From: Flavisolibacter longurius
GTDB taxonomy: Bacteria; Bacteroidota; Bacteroidia; Chitinophagales; Chitinophagaceae
Direction: 5' to 3'
DNA length: 64,000 nt
NCBI GenBank assembly: GCA_013327885.1
Contig: JABUMY010000002.1
Span: 62,001 to 126,000, forward strand
Shown here: positions 45,585 to 54,937 of the stretch, piece by piece
Position numbering within the stretch: position 1 is the stretch's first letter
Layout of the letters: every line of letters starts with the position of its first letter
Made by a program: the position numbers and the translations under genes
Notes under the pieces: generated by a model
Told to the model about the DNA's origin: nothing
What the model saw: the letters and a program-made list of their open reading frames with translations, nothing else
Databases searched by the model: none

Positions 45585-46213
45585 TGTTTATTTTTTATTT
45601 GAATGTTGTTGTATCAGTGATACCGTTTTTCAATTCAATTTGCATTGTTCTTACAACGTGAATGCCAAACCATCCACCTTAAATGCCGGCCTGCTTCATC
45701 GTTTGATACGGTAGCCGCCCAGGACATGATTTCACTTACGGCAAAAGCGATTTCTGCTAACCTTATGCCATTGTTGTTCCTGTTGCTTTGCTGCAACAAA
45801 GTTGGCGCAAGCCCCGGTGCTGGCTGTAGGCAATACGCGGTTTGTTGTAGCCAAAACGAATGGTGTGGCGACAGCGTTTGTAAGGATATAAACAACCGCA
45901 TCGCTACCAAATCATTTCCTTAAGAAGAAAAGATATCAATTGGATGGCAACGAAAACCGCTATGCTAGTCCAGAAAAGAAAGGTCGCAGCATTTTGCTCT
46001 TCGAAACGGTTACCGGTAACGAAAACGCGTATCGCCGGAAAAAACCATTTATTTGCAAGCTTAAGCAAAAGCAATCATCGTCACCTTAACTAAACACACA
46101 TGAACACCTTACAAAAACAAAAAGGCAGCCGGGATCAACAGTTCTGTCCCTACCCGACCGGGGCGCCAACATTACCAAACAGGAAATTCATCATCATCCT
46201 TATACAATCTTTC
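45585..46213. other. gene-free stretch
   Basis: No convincing gene. The only frames are short, start-less or rich in rare features. The region separates the divergent hydrolase gene and the glutaminase-family gene and presumably carries their promoters, but no clear TAnnTTTG element was fixed. Confidence 0.4.
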
Positions 46214-48679
46214 ATGCGTACACCCAACAAACTGACCGTTTTTTTACTCCTTCTTTGCCTCTTTGCTTTTCAGTTCAGCTATGCGCAGCAACGCGTAGCA
46301 CCGTCGTACCCGCTGATCACACACAATCCCAATTTCAGCATCTGGTCCAATACGGACGACCTTACCGGGTCTACCACCACGCACTGGACCGGCGCCGAAC
46401 ATTCCCTGCTTGGCCTGATCAACGTGGACGGCCATACGTACCGTTTTTTAGGCAAGGAAGAAACCCGTTATAAAACCGTTCTTTCCGCATCGGACGAAGC
46501 GCCGTACACGGTAAAGTACACCGAAACCAAACCGGCAGATGATTGGGAATCGCCCCGGTTTGCTGCCGCCGGTTGGAAATCGGGTCCTGCCGCCATTGGC
46601 GACGATGCAAAAACCGCTAAAACGCTGTGGAAGTCGAGTGCCATCTGGGTGCGGCGCAGCTTTACCCTTGCCAACCCGGCCAGCATCAATGAGCTTTACC
46701 TGAAGCTTAATCACGATGACAATATTGTTGTTTTTCTCAACGGTGAAAACGTGTACGAAACCAAGGGTTGGACCAACCGCTTTCACTATTTCCCCCTTGA
46801 CAAAAGCAAGCTGAAAAAGGGACAAAATGTAATCGCCATACAACTTGCCAATACAGCCGGTGGCCGTTACCTTGATTTTGGCCTGGTAGACAAACCAAAA
46901 GGCGCAGCCGGCGCCACCTTGGTGGCCGAACAAAAAAGCGTAGCGGTGGAAGCCACGCAAACCGTCTACCAGTTCAAGGCCGGTGGCGTTGACCTGGCGG
47001 TGACGTTTACATCGCCTTTGCTCTTAAAAGACATGGATCTACTGGCACGTCCTGTTTCTTATATCAGCTATGCTGCTGTTGCCAATGATGGCAAGAACCA
47101 TTCAGTGAAAGTGTTTCTGGGCGCCTCGTCCAGCATTGCCGTTTACCAGCCTTCGCAAACCGTTACCGCTAAAAAATATGCTACGGATAAATTATCCGTG
47201 ATGAAAGTGGGCACGGTGGAGCAACCCGTTTTGCAAAAAGGTGCCGATGATATGCGTATCGACTGGGGTTATTTTTATGTGGCCGTACCCAAATCGAGCG
47301 GCGCTACGCAGTTTATTTCGCAAAGCGCCGATGCGGCCGATGCGTTCCGGAAAGGCACTACAGCCTCCACTGCTTCAACAGGGAAACTGTTGTCCCTGAA
47401 TACGGTACTGCCCTTTGGCTCCGTGGGTAAAAACAAGGTAGAGCGTTTTGTTACGCTGGCTTACGACGAGGTATATTCGATCCAGTATTTTGGCACCAAC
47501 TTACGGCCTTGGTGGAACAATTCCGGGAAAGCAACCATCGAAGGCGAACTGGCAAAAGCCGTGAACGAATACCAAAGCGTGATGGAGCAATGCGCCCAAT
47601 TGAACAAAGAAATCTACGCCGAGGCCCTGGCCGCCGGCGGCAAAGAATATGCGCACCTGTGCCAACTGGCCTACCGGCAAAGCATTGCGGCCCATACCCT
47701 GGTGAAAAGCCCGAAGGACGAAATCTTATGGCTATCGAAGGAGAACAATAGCGGTGGCTTTATCAATACGGTGGATGTGACCTATCCTTCCGCCCCGCTT
47801 TACCTGCTGTACAACCCCGACCTCCTGCAAGGCATGCTTACCGGCATTTTTTACTTTAGCGAATCGGGTAAATATCCCCACCCCTGGGCAGCGCATGATT
47901 TAGGCACTTATCCCAAAGCCAACGGGCAAACCTATGGCGAACCGATGCCAGTGGAAGAAAGCGGCAACATGATCATCCTGAGTGCGGCCATTGCAAAAGT
48001 GATGGGCGATACGAAGTATGCTAAAAAACACTGGCCAACGCTGACAACCTGGGCCGATTATCTTGTGAAAGAAGGGCTGGACCCGAAAACGCAGTTGTGT
48101 ACGGATGATTTTGCCGGTCACCTGGCACGCAATGCCAACCTATCGATAAAAGCCATTGTGGGCATTGCCGCTTATGCGCAACTGGCCGAAGCGATGGGTG
48201 AAACGGCAACCGCCAAAAAATACAGGACTATTGCTGAAAGCATGGTGCCGCAATGGATGGAAATGGCCAATGCCGGCGACCATTTTGCCCTGACGTTTGA
48301 TGACAAGAATACCTGGAGCCAGAAGTACAACCTGGTTTGGGACAAGGTTCTGGACCTGAAGCTGTTTCCGCAATCGGTTTACGACACCGAAACCAAGTAT
48401 TACCTGACGAAAGGAAACAAGTTCGGGATCCCGCTGGACAGCCGGAAGGCCTATACAAAAAACGACTGGATCCTATGGACGGCGACGTTTGCCCCCGAGC
48501 GGTCGCAGTTTGATGCGCTGGTCCAACCTGTTTACACCTTTGCTTTGGAATCGCCCTCACGGGTTCCGTTGAACGATTTTTATGATTCCAACACCGGCAT
48601 CCGCGAAAATTTTAAAGCCCGCAGCGTGGTGGGTGGTTTTTATATGAAAGTGCTGAGCGACCGGCTGAAGGCTAGGTAA
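46214..48679 (+). CDS. glutaminase-family (DUF4965/DUF1793-type) secreted protein
   Basis: 821 residues from MRTPNKLTVFLLLLCLF, a signal peptide cleaved near SYAQQ; an ATG 38 codons upstream is rejected. It begins with PLITHNPNFSIWS and LTGSTTTHWTGAEHSLLGLI, typical of the glutaminase A family, and carries an inserted jelly-roll-like domain (about residues 100-200: DWESPRFAAAGWKSGPAAIG, LKLNHDDNIVVFLNGENVY). The large (alpha/alpha) domain has HPWAAHDLGTYPKANGQ and PVEESGNMIILSAA. It is likely exported and hydrolyses glutamine or a related amide, but family activity in Bacteroidota is not settled. Confidence 0.88.
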   Translation: MRTPNKLTVFLLLLCLFAFQFSYAQQRVAPSYPLITHNPNFSIWSNTDDLTGSTTTHWTGAEHSLLGLINVDGHTYRFLGKEETRYKTVLSASDEAPYTVKYTETKPADDWESPRFAAAGWKSGPAAIGDDAKTAKTLWKSSAIWVRRSFTLANPASINELYLKLNHDDNIVVFLNGENVYETKGWTNRFHYFPLDKSKLKKGQNVIAIQLANTAGGRYLDFGLVDKPKGAAGATLVAEQKSVAVEATQTVYQFKAGGVDLAVTFTSPLLLKDMDLLARPVSYISYAAVANDGKNHSVKVFLGASSSIAVYQPSQTVTAKKYATDKLSVMKVGTVEQPVLQKGADDMRIDWGYFYVAVPKSSGATQFISQSADAADAFRKGTTASTASTGKLLSLNTVLPFGSVGKNKVERFVTLAYDEVYSIQYFGTNLRPWWNNSGKATIEGELAKAVNEYQSVMEQCAQLNKEIYAEALAAGGKEYAHLCQLAYRQSIAAHTLVKSPKDEILWLSKENNSGGFINTVDVTYPSAPLYLLYNPDLLQGMLTGIFYFSESGKYPHPWAAHDLGTYPKANGQTYGEPMPVEESGNMIILSAAIAKVMGDTKYAKKHWPTLTTWADYLVKEGLDPKTQLCTDDFAGHLARNANLSIKAIVGIAAYAQLAEAMGETATAKKYRTIAESMVPQWMEMANAGDHFALTFDDKNTWSQKYNLVWDKVLDLKLFPQSVYDTETKYYLTKGNKFGIPLDSRKAYTKNDWILWTATFAPERSQFDALVQPVYTFALESPSRVPLNDFYDSNTGIRENFKARSVVGGFYMKVLSDRLKAR

Positions 48680-48801
48680 TACCAATTGGCAATGGGCAAG
48701 CTGCAATAGGCAAGCAGGATAAGCAGTCCTGGCCATCCTTTCAGCGGTAGTGACACCACAAATCAAATGGAAAAGCGTATCAATACTCACGCTATTCTCA
48801 A

Positions 48802-48835
48802 CAAAACAACCAACCGGGCCCGGTTGGTTGTTTTG
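48802..48835 (+). terminator. palindromic terminator
   Basis: A perfect 34-base palindrome whose arms are CAAAACAACCAACCGGG and its complement, with a T-rich 3' end. It is about 120 bases past the glutaminase stop. Confidence 0.7.
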
Positions 48836-49206
48836 CTTTTACTACAATTCAATTTTCATTTTTCGTTGGCGATTCTGCCATGTTCTGTACCTTCCTGCGT
48901 ATGCCCATTCATTTACCTATTCATCAGAGCACTTGAAAACCCCAAGTCTTGCCCTGGATTGCTTCTTTCATTACATCCTTTTCGGCGTTATCTTGTTCGT
49001 TTTCTTTCCTTTTGTGGCAAGTACCATTAGGAATGCAGGCAAAGCGTGTTTTGCCGGACCTGGCGAACTGCCAATTGACAATGAAAGAATATTAAATTCA
49101 TTACGCTATACATCGGCATGCGCCGTCCGGACAGATGAGAAAATTATGTTTTTATCGATTTAACAATACCCAACCTCTTTATTCTATTTTTTATAAACAG
49201 GCACTT
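48836..49206. other. gene-free stretch of lower GC
   Basis: No gene or clear regulatory site seen; some degenerate words near 48683-48715 (CAATTGGCAATGGGCAAGC) belong to the TTGGCAAT family found at 988-1080. Confidence 0.35.
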
Positions 49207-50019
49207 ATGCTAAAGCCAATTGCTTTTTCTATTCTTATCTGCCTTCTTTCTTCCTGTTCTTACAAAACGATTCAAACTCCCAACAGGCAGCCCGAATCTC
49301 TTACAGGCACTGCATTTTATCAACAGGCCTTTGCTTTTAAATGGCAGCAACGGGATTCCTTTGTTGTAAAAGAAATACTAGCCGGCAACCTACCTCCTTT
49401 TCTTAAAAAGTTTGTTCCCATACAGGTGCAGATCACCGATTCTGCAAGTGGTAAAGTGATCAAGGCTACCTATTATGCGGCGCCGGATTATCTTAGTGTG
49501 GGTAGCGCAGATGATTGGGCCCGTGTCAATATTACGCCTATGGCTGCCCAAAAGATTGCCGATAGCTTTCACTGCTTTTTACCAACCCGCAAAATGGTAA
49601 ATGATATTTACCAAGCCGCAACCGTAAAACTGCCACCGGTTCCCCTATATGCCTTACGAGACAGTACCCCGACCATGTATCATCATCACCTGATCATAGA
49701 AGGACAGCGAAAAGGGCGAAAGGGATTACTCGGGGGCATAAAAAAAGATATTGTTCTTAGTGGTAAAGTTCGTGATGCTAATAAACCGGACAGGGTAGCT
49801 ATTTATGGGTGGCATCAATTGGATGGGAAGCCAATCCAACCCTTGTATACGGGGCATGTTAACTGGTGGGTAGATTATAGCCAAGGCATACGGCTGGTAT
49901 ATGCGAAAATAAAAGTAGAAGGTAAGTGGATGGCTTACACAGAAGTATTACGAGATAAGATTTTGCACAAGCTGTTGTGTGATGAGGGATATTGTGCGTT
50001 TTATAGATATCCCTATTAA
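49207..50019 (+). CDS. lipoprotein of unknown function
   Basis: 270 residues from MLKPIAFSILICLLSSCSYK with lipobox LLSSC; an ATG 24 codons upstream is less likely. The mature part shows a compact alpha/beta pattern with conserved-looking WQQRDSFVVKEILAGNLP, RKMVNDIYQAA, RVAIYGWHQLDGKPIQPLYT and HVNWWVDYSQGIRLVYAKI. Similar secreted proteins occur in unrelated phyla, but I cannot assign an activity. AT-richer than the flanking genes. Confidence 0.78.
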   Translation: MLKPIAFSILICLLSSCSYKTIQTPNRQPESLTGTAFYQQAFAFKWQQRDSFVVKEILAGNLPPFLKKFVPIQVQITDSASGKVIKATYYAAPDYLSVGSADDWARVNITPMAAQKIADSFHCFLPTRKMVNDIYQAATVKLPPVPLYALRDSTPTMYHHHLIIEGQRKGRKGLLGGIKKDIVLSGKVRDANKPDRVAIYGWHQLDGKPIQPLYTGHVNWWVDYSQGIRLVYAKIKVEGKWMAYTEVLRDKILHKLLCDEGYCAFYRYPY

Positions 50020-50438
50020 ATCTGCTCAGGTTATCCTTTATTTGAACTGTTGAAGGTTACGATTTTGCGTTGCCACCATGCTTCCGACCAAACTGCCTCC
50101 AACATTTGTATTGCCCCGATACAGGTTAAAGCGCATGTTTATGGGTTAACTACTATTTCAACCTAAGCATAAAGGTTGATGCTGTAGTACAATGCATGCC
50201 TGCACTGATCGCAATACATTTGCGTTGTACAAAACCGGATGCCGTTACTTGCGTATGCGATAGCCTCTGCGAGTGCTGCACCAACAAACCGAATGGAGCC
50301 ATAATTTTATGAATGGTAGCAAGCTGATACCTCAATTATAAGTGAGCTAATCACGGAGCCAGGCCTCAAAAAGTAACAAGGTCAGAAAATTGTTTAACTA
50401 CCAGGAATGATTTCTTCTTTTCGAAAATATTACTACAA
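50020..50438. other. gene-free stretch
   Basis: AT-rich spacer of about 420 bases; no gene or RNA recognised. Confidence 0.35.
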
Positions 50439-51365
50439 ATGAGAATCTTGGCTACGCTATTACTCCTGCTTACAGGTTTTTTTGCTGAAGCACAGGATTC
50501 GCTTCAAAGATTCACGATGTATGGGGATGTACAGATAACGATAGATGGGGCGACTGGCCAAGACACGAAAAGGCCGTCTCTGATCATTTTGTATGCGTTG
50601 CCCAATGGCAACACCACGGAACAAACAATGGGAAAAATAATGGCCGAAGGTGAGGACTGGCATTTTGAACTTCAACATATAAAGGCACAGACAACATTCC
50701 TGCGGCAAGAATTGCCGGATAAAAATATCGTTGTTGTTTATTTAGAAAACAGTTATAAAAGCTGGCCCCAGTGGAAAACAAAGCACCCTGCCTTTCTTGA
50801 AGAAACACAACATATTGTGGACACCATTTTCTTTTTATTCAAAGGCAAAAAGTCACTTTACCTGAACGGTCATAGTGGCGGTGGCCGCTTTATTTTCAAT
50901 TATCTTGACGGCGTAAAAACCATTCCTTCCCACGTGAAAAATATCAGTTTCCTTGATAGTAATTATGGTTACGATTCGACTTACCTGCAAAAGTTTACGC
51001 AATGGCTGAAACAAAACAAGGATGTGCATTTGAATGTATTTGCCTACAACGACAGCGTAGCACTATTGGACGGAAAGCGTTTTGTATCAGACACCGGTGG
51101 CACCTGGTACCGAAGCGGTTTGATGCTAAGACATTTACAAAAGAATTTCGTGTTTTCTAAACGGAGAGATGATAGCCTGCTTGTTTATCAATCGGCTACT
51201 AAAAAAATAGCATTCTTTTTAAAAACCAATCCTGAAAGAAAGATTTTTCATACGCAGCAAGTAGAACGGAACGGCTTTATCCATTCCGTATTGATTGGTA
51301 CGAAAAGGGAAGAGAGAAACTATGTTTATTTTGGAGAGAGGGCTTACAGAAGGTTTATTGAGTAA
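50439..51365 (+). CDS. secreted alpha/beta-hydrolase-like protein
   Basis: 308 residues with a signal peptide (MRILATLLLLLTGFFAEAQ). After NIVVVYLENSYKSWPQ comes the nucleophile elbow LNGHSGGGRF, a GxSxG match, so a serine hydrolase is likely. A late FIHSVL could supply the His. The gene is AT-rich compared with the conserved genes of the window, hinting at acquisition. Substrate unknown. Confidence 0.78.
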   Translation: MRILATLLLLLTGFFAEAQDSLQRFTMYGDVQITIDGATGQDTKRPSLIILYALPNGNTTEQTMGKIMAEGEDWHFELQHIKAQTTFLRQELPDKNIVVVYLENSYKSWPQWKTKHPAFLEETQHIVDTIFFLFKGKKSLYLNGHSGGGRFIFNYLDGVKTIPSHVKNISFLDSNYGYDSTYLQKFTQWLKQNKDVHLNVFAYNDSVALLDGKRFVSDTGGTWYRSGLMLRHLQKNFVFSKRRDDSLLVYQSATKKIAFFLKTNPERKIFHTQQVERNGFIHSVLIGTKREERNYVYFGERAYRRFIE

Positions 51366-51513
51366 CAAGAATGCGCTTTGTGAAGATGGGAAAATGAATA
51401 CGTTATTTCATTTCGTACCTACCGGTCAGTTTGTCAAGTACTTTAGCGCCATCAGGCATGCGAAAAAAACGTTTTACCCTGCTTGTTATTCTATTCATTT
51501 AACCAGCTAGAAA

Positions 51514-52081
51514 ATGAGCACAGAAGATAAACCGGTCAGCAAATTCCTTAGCCTTGTGCTGCGGCACAAGCCGGAAATCCTTTCGTTCCACCTGGATGAA
51601 AACGGCTGGGCAAGGGTTGACGAACTGCTACCCAAAGCACAGTCCCATGGCGTTTCGCTTACGCCTGAAAGCCTCAACCGGATCGTTGCCACGAATGACA
51701 AAAAGCGGTTCCAGTTTTCGGAAGACGGGCAGCGGATCCGTGCGAGCCAGGGGCATTCCATTGCGGTTGACCTTGCAGCTAAAAGAAGCCGCACCGCCGC
51801 CGCAACTGTTTCATGGGACGGCCATCAAAAACCTGGCTTCTATCCAAACGCAAGGTCTCTTAAAAGGCGAACGGCACCATGTTCACCTATCGGCCGACAG
51901 CGAGACGGCAAAACGGGTGGGTAGCCGTTACGGCAAGCCCGTCGTGCTCCGTGTGGCTGCAGGGGCGATGTACGAGCAGGGGTTTCGGTTTTTCCAGTCG
52001 GAAAACGGTGTGTGGCTAACCGATGTAGTGCCGCCGCAATACCTCCAATTTGGCATGGATGAGACATTGAAAAACGCGTAG
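51514..52081 (+). pseudogene. kptA: RNA 2'-phosphotransferase (KptA/Tpt1) with frameshift
   Basis: The N-terminal winged-helix domain (SKFLSLVLRHKPEILSFHL, NGWARVDELL) is in one frame and the catalytic part (LFHGTAIKNLASIQTQGL, HHVHLSADSETAKRVG, VLRVAAGAMYEQGF) is in the next. A single extra T at 51773-51774 separates them. The family transfers an RNA 2'-phosphate to NAD. Without the extra base the product would be a normal KptA of about 189 residues. It could be a pseudogene or a sequencing error. Confidence 0.88.
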
Positions 52082-52119
52082 CCAAACGATCATCCCCCTG
52101 CCCGTTGTTGTGCGCTGTC

Positions 52120-52460
52120 TCAAGCGCCATTTCCCGGACCGTTTGCCTCAAACAGTTGCAACATTGATTGGGTCGTGGCTTCCACCGTGGCGGCTTCGAG
52201 GATGGCGTGCAGGTGCACCATTTTTTGTTGGTTGAGCAGGAGATGAACACCCTGCGCACCGTCGGCAGCGGCATATCCGTTCCTTCCTTCCAGGTCAACA
52301 GATCGTGCTGGCAGGCCGCCACCGTACGACCGAATTTCTGAAACTCATTTTCTGTCATGCACAAGAGCACACCGCCAAACAGGAGGCGGTAGTGCCGGCA
52401 GCTTTTGCAGCGAACAACATAGCCTTCCTCCCCAACGTATAATTCCTGGAAATGACACAT
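52120..52460 (-). pseudogene. DUF6686-type small protein with frameshift
   Basis: Start MCHFQELYVGEEGYVVRCKS; Cys-rich N-terminus (CKSCRHYRLLFGGVLLCM) and a C-terminal part in another frame (NGYAAADGAQGVHLLLNQQK, LHAILEAATVEATTQSMLQL). The frame change is a missing base near 52286. The two halves together match the length and motif order of the DUF6686 family. The long reading frame through the first half continues into non-homologous sequence. Convergent with kptA, which is also frameshifted. Confidence 0.72.
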
Positions 52461-52737
52461 CGGATTTGTTTTTGTAAACTTCGGGATTGCGGCCTGTGAA
52501 CATTTTTGCAATGGGGAAAATGGGCTTACGGAATTGGGAAGATTTTGCGGCGGGTTGTGTTTAGATATTGGTCAGGCAGGGCCGCAATGATTTTGAATGT
52601 TTGCTATTGGCAAACTGTAAAATTTCTAAAGAAAGCGGCTTGTTTTGCCATTTCGGAGCCGTTACAATGTATGGTTTAGAAGAAAGATACTTAACTGAAG
52701 GATATGGATTAAAGGGTCTTGATAGGCCTTCGTCTTT

Positions 52738-53921
52738 GACCACTAGTGTTCGAAACCTTTTTGTGTTTGTTTGCGTCTATGTAGAGTGAGAGCGGGTGAG
52801 TTATTGAAATTATTACCGAAGGGGTTATTAAAAGACCTTGCGCTTCAAACCAAGGTGGATCATCAGGTCAAGAAGTTGTCGGGAGAAGTTATTTTCAAGT
52901 TGATTTTATTTTCCATGCTCAATGGCTCGAAGCTTTCGCTTCGGGTGATGGAAGGCTTTCTGCAATCAGCGCAGTTCCGCTCTTTTTCCGGCGATCCTGC
53001 ACTGCAAAGCAAGTACAATTCAATCCGAGACCGGATCTGCACCCTGGAAGCCAGCTATTTCGAGAAATTACTGGAAAAAATTACAGCGGTTTACCTGCCC
53101 ATTTTAGGAGCGCAGCATAGCTTTGCAAAAGCGGACAGCACCTATGTGGCACTGGCCACCAAACTTTTGCCCAACGGCATTGAAAACGGCGTGGATAAAA
53201 GCAAACGCTTTGTCAAGTTTAGCATTTTGCTGAAAGGCTCGCTCCCGGTGAGCGCCAAGGCCTTTTCGGATCAAGGACATGCCAATGAAGACGTGGCACT
53301 ATTTGATCTGCTCGACAACGCTGATCAACTCAAAGAAGACATTGTTGTTTTTGACCGAGGGCTGCAGAGCCGAAAGTCGTTCGATGCCTTTACTGACAGC
53401 GACAAGTTCTTTATCACCCGAGCGAAAATCAACACCCGCTGCAAGGGCGCCAATCTCACCGTTACCGCTGATGAAGAAGGGCACCTGATGACAAAACGGG
53501 AGAAAATCTCTCGCCACACCTACCGGCTTATCCGCACCACATTACATGACAGCGGAGAAGAGATTTGCTTTTTAACCAACATCAAAGACGAAGATGCCTA
53601 CCGCATTGCACAGTGGTACCGGGAGCGCTGGCAGATTGAACTGTTCTTTAAGTTCTTGAAGCAACACCTCAACTTCTCCCATCTCGTCTCCCGAACCGAT
53701 AACGGCATCAAGGTCATGCTGTACATGACGCTTATCCTGGCTACCCTGATTCAGGTGTATAAAACCAAAAACAGCATTGGAAGCTTCAAACTCGCCAAAC
53801 TTCGTTTTGAAATTGATCTGGAAAACGACATCATCCAATCCATCGTAAAGCTTTGCGACGGTAACCCCAGAAAAGCACCCTACCTCTGGAATACCTCGTA
53901 AGGTTTCGAACACTAGTGGTC
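52738..53921 (+). mobile_element. IS4-family insertion sequence
   Basis: About 1.18 kb. Terminal inverted repeats begin GACCACTAGTGTTCGAAACC on the left (from 52738) and the same, inverted, on the right (to 53921). Contains one intact transposase gene. No obvious target duplication was found by eye. Confidence 0.88.
52786..53901 (+). CDS. IS4-family DDE transposase
   Basis: 371 residues from GTG at 52786 (a TTG at 52771 is an alternative start). Catalytic acidic residues fit DDE spacing: ADSTYVALA, VFDRGLQSRK, and the YREK-type signature WYRERWQIELFFKFLK. No frameshift, so it is probably active. It is flanked by the element's inverted repeats. Confidence 0.92.
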   Translation: MRAGELLKLLPKGLLKDLALQTKVDHQVKKLSGEVIFKLILFSMLNGSKLSLRVMEGFLQSAQFRSFSGDPALQSKYNSIRDRICTLEASYFEKLLEKITAVYLPILGAQHSFAKADSTYVALATKLLPNGIENGVDKSKRFVKFSILLKGSLPVSAKAFSDQGHANEDVALFDLLDNADQLKEDIVVFDRGLQSRKSFDAFTDSDKFFITRAKINTRCKGANLTVTADEEGHLMTKREKISRHTYRLIRTTLHDSGEEICFLTNIKDEDAYRIAQWYRERWQIELFFKFLKQHLNFSHLVSRTDNGIKVMLYMTLILATLIQVYKTKNSIGSFKLAKLRFEIDLENDIIQSIVKLCDGNPRKAPYLWNTS

Positions 53922-53932
53922 GCAAACTACAG

Positions 53933-54251
53933 CCAGCTATTGACAGTTGATGGTTGCCTTCTAAGTGGAACACTACGGATAGCAAGGAAATCAATCTCCA
54001 GTGCCTGTTTGGCAATGATCTTTTTAAGCCGGTCATTTTCCTGCTGCAGGCGCTTTTACTTCCGGATCTACAGTTTTGTAGTGCGGCCTCAGGACCTGCA
54101 TGCCTTCACCGTTGTAGGCTCTTCGCCGATGGTGAAAAAGGGATTGTGAAAGATTGTACTTGCGGAGCGTCTCGGTGAGCCTATTTTGCTCTGCCTCCTG
54201 GATGACCTGAAGCTTCTTTGCCTCGGACTACTTCCTGCGTTCTTTTGTCAT
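53933..54251 (-). pseudogene. IS3-type orfA transposase remnant
   Basis: From ATG at 54251: MTKERRK, TAG, SEAKKLQVIQEAEQ, LTETLRKYNLSQSLFHH; after a frame change QQENDRLKKIIAKQALEIDF. This is the helix-turn-helix and leucine-zipper region of an OrfA protein. It has a nonsense codon and a frameshift, and no orfB follows. It adjoins the IS4 element. The segment 54252-54486 holds nothing recognisable. Confidence 0.75.
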
Positions 54252-54486
54252 AATCCTAATTTAAGTTATTCTAAAATGATTTGCCGTTTTAATCCAGTCA
54301 ATTAGGGTGCTGATACACTTTAGCAGTTCCGGAAAATAGAACAACTACCTACACAAAAAAGATGCTCGTAAAAGAGCGCATCCATGTCTTCAACTCTAAA
54401 GCCGATCTGTAAAAACGACTAAACCCCTAAAATAACAACACCGCTGATAGAGCGACATATACTTTTATTTATGTTTCTTGTATTCT

Positions 54487-54936
54487 TCAATAAACTTTCC
54501 TTTTCTTTACCTTGATATAACTGTAGACAGTATAGGTGGCAAAAGCGAAGACACATATGCTTAAACTCGTAGAAAAACTGTAACTAGTTTTTAGTAGAAA
54601 AAACAACGGTATTAACAAAAGCACTATCCCCAAGTAAGTAGGCCTCCTAGTAAAACCAAGTTCATCTTTATAAGTGTTTGATATTTTCCAAACCAAAGGA
54701 AGTAATTCTCTGGCTTTATCCTGCGGATATGATGCTTCATTCAATTTCTCATAAACTATTTTCACATATTTCTCAATATCACTAGCCATTCTCTCTTTTG
54801 TCCGTTCATTTTTAAAACTTTTAAGATGATAAATAAAGTTTTCTACGCTCTGCAGATAATAATACCGCCATTCCCTTTCAGGTATGATTTCTTTTAATTT
54901 TTGCACATTTAACATCAATTCTGCTTCACCTATCAT
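54487..54936 (-). CDS. membrane protein, candidate RHS immunity protein
   Basis: 149 residues. A helical soluble N-terminal part (about 1-95) is followed by two membrane helices (about 97-118 and 122-140) and a basic tail. It starts one base after the stop of the RHS gene, so translation is probably coupled. Small membrane proteins directly downstream of variable RHS C-termini are commonly immunity proteins; that role is inferred from position only. Low GC relative to flanking genes. Confidence 0.7.
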   Translation of the reverse strand: MIGEAELMLNVQKLKEIIPEREWRYYYLQSVENFIYHLKSFKNERTKERMASDIEKYVKIVYEKLNEASYPQDKARELLPLVWKISNTYKDELGFTRRPTYLGIVLLLIPLFFLLKTSYSFSTSLSICVFAFATYTVYSYIKVKKRKVY

Positions 54937-54937
54937 C

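Noticed and set aside
45645-45923. 92-codon frame in the gap before the glutaminase gene
   Set aside because: Cys-rich chance frame with no start context or family.
51840-52511. 223-codon single reading of the DUF6686 gene
   Set aside because: The second half is out of frame with the family and runs antisense through kptA; the true gene is frameshifted and ends at 52120.
52561-52743. 60-codon minus-strand frame left of the IS4 element
   Set aside because: Begins inside the inverted repeat and has no recognisable family; a truncated gene tail cannot be excluded.
53572-54036. 154-codon frame across the IS4 right end
   Set aside because: Chimera of antisense transposase and the IS3 remnant.
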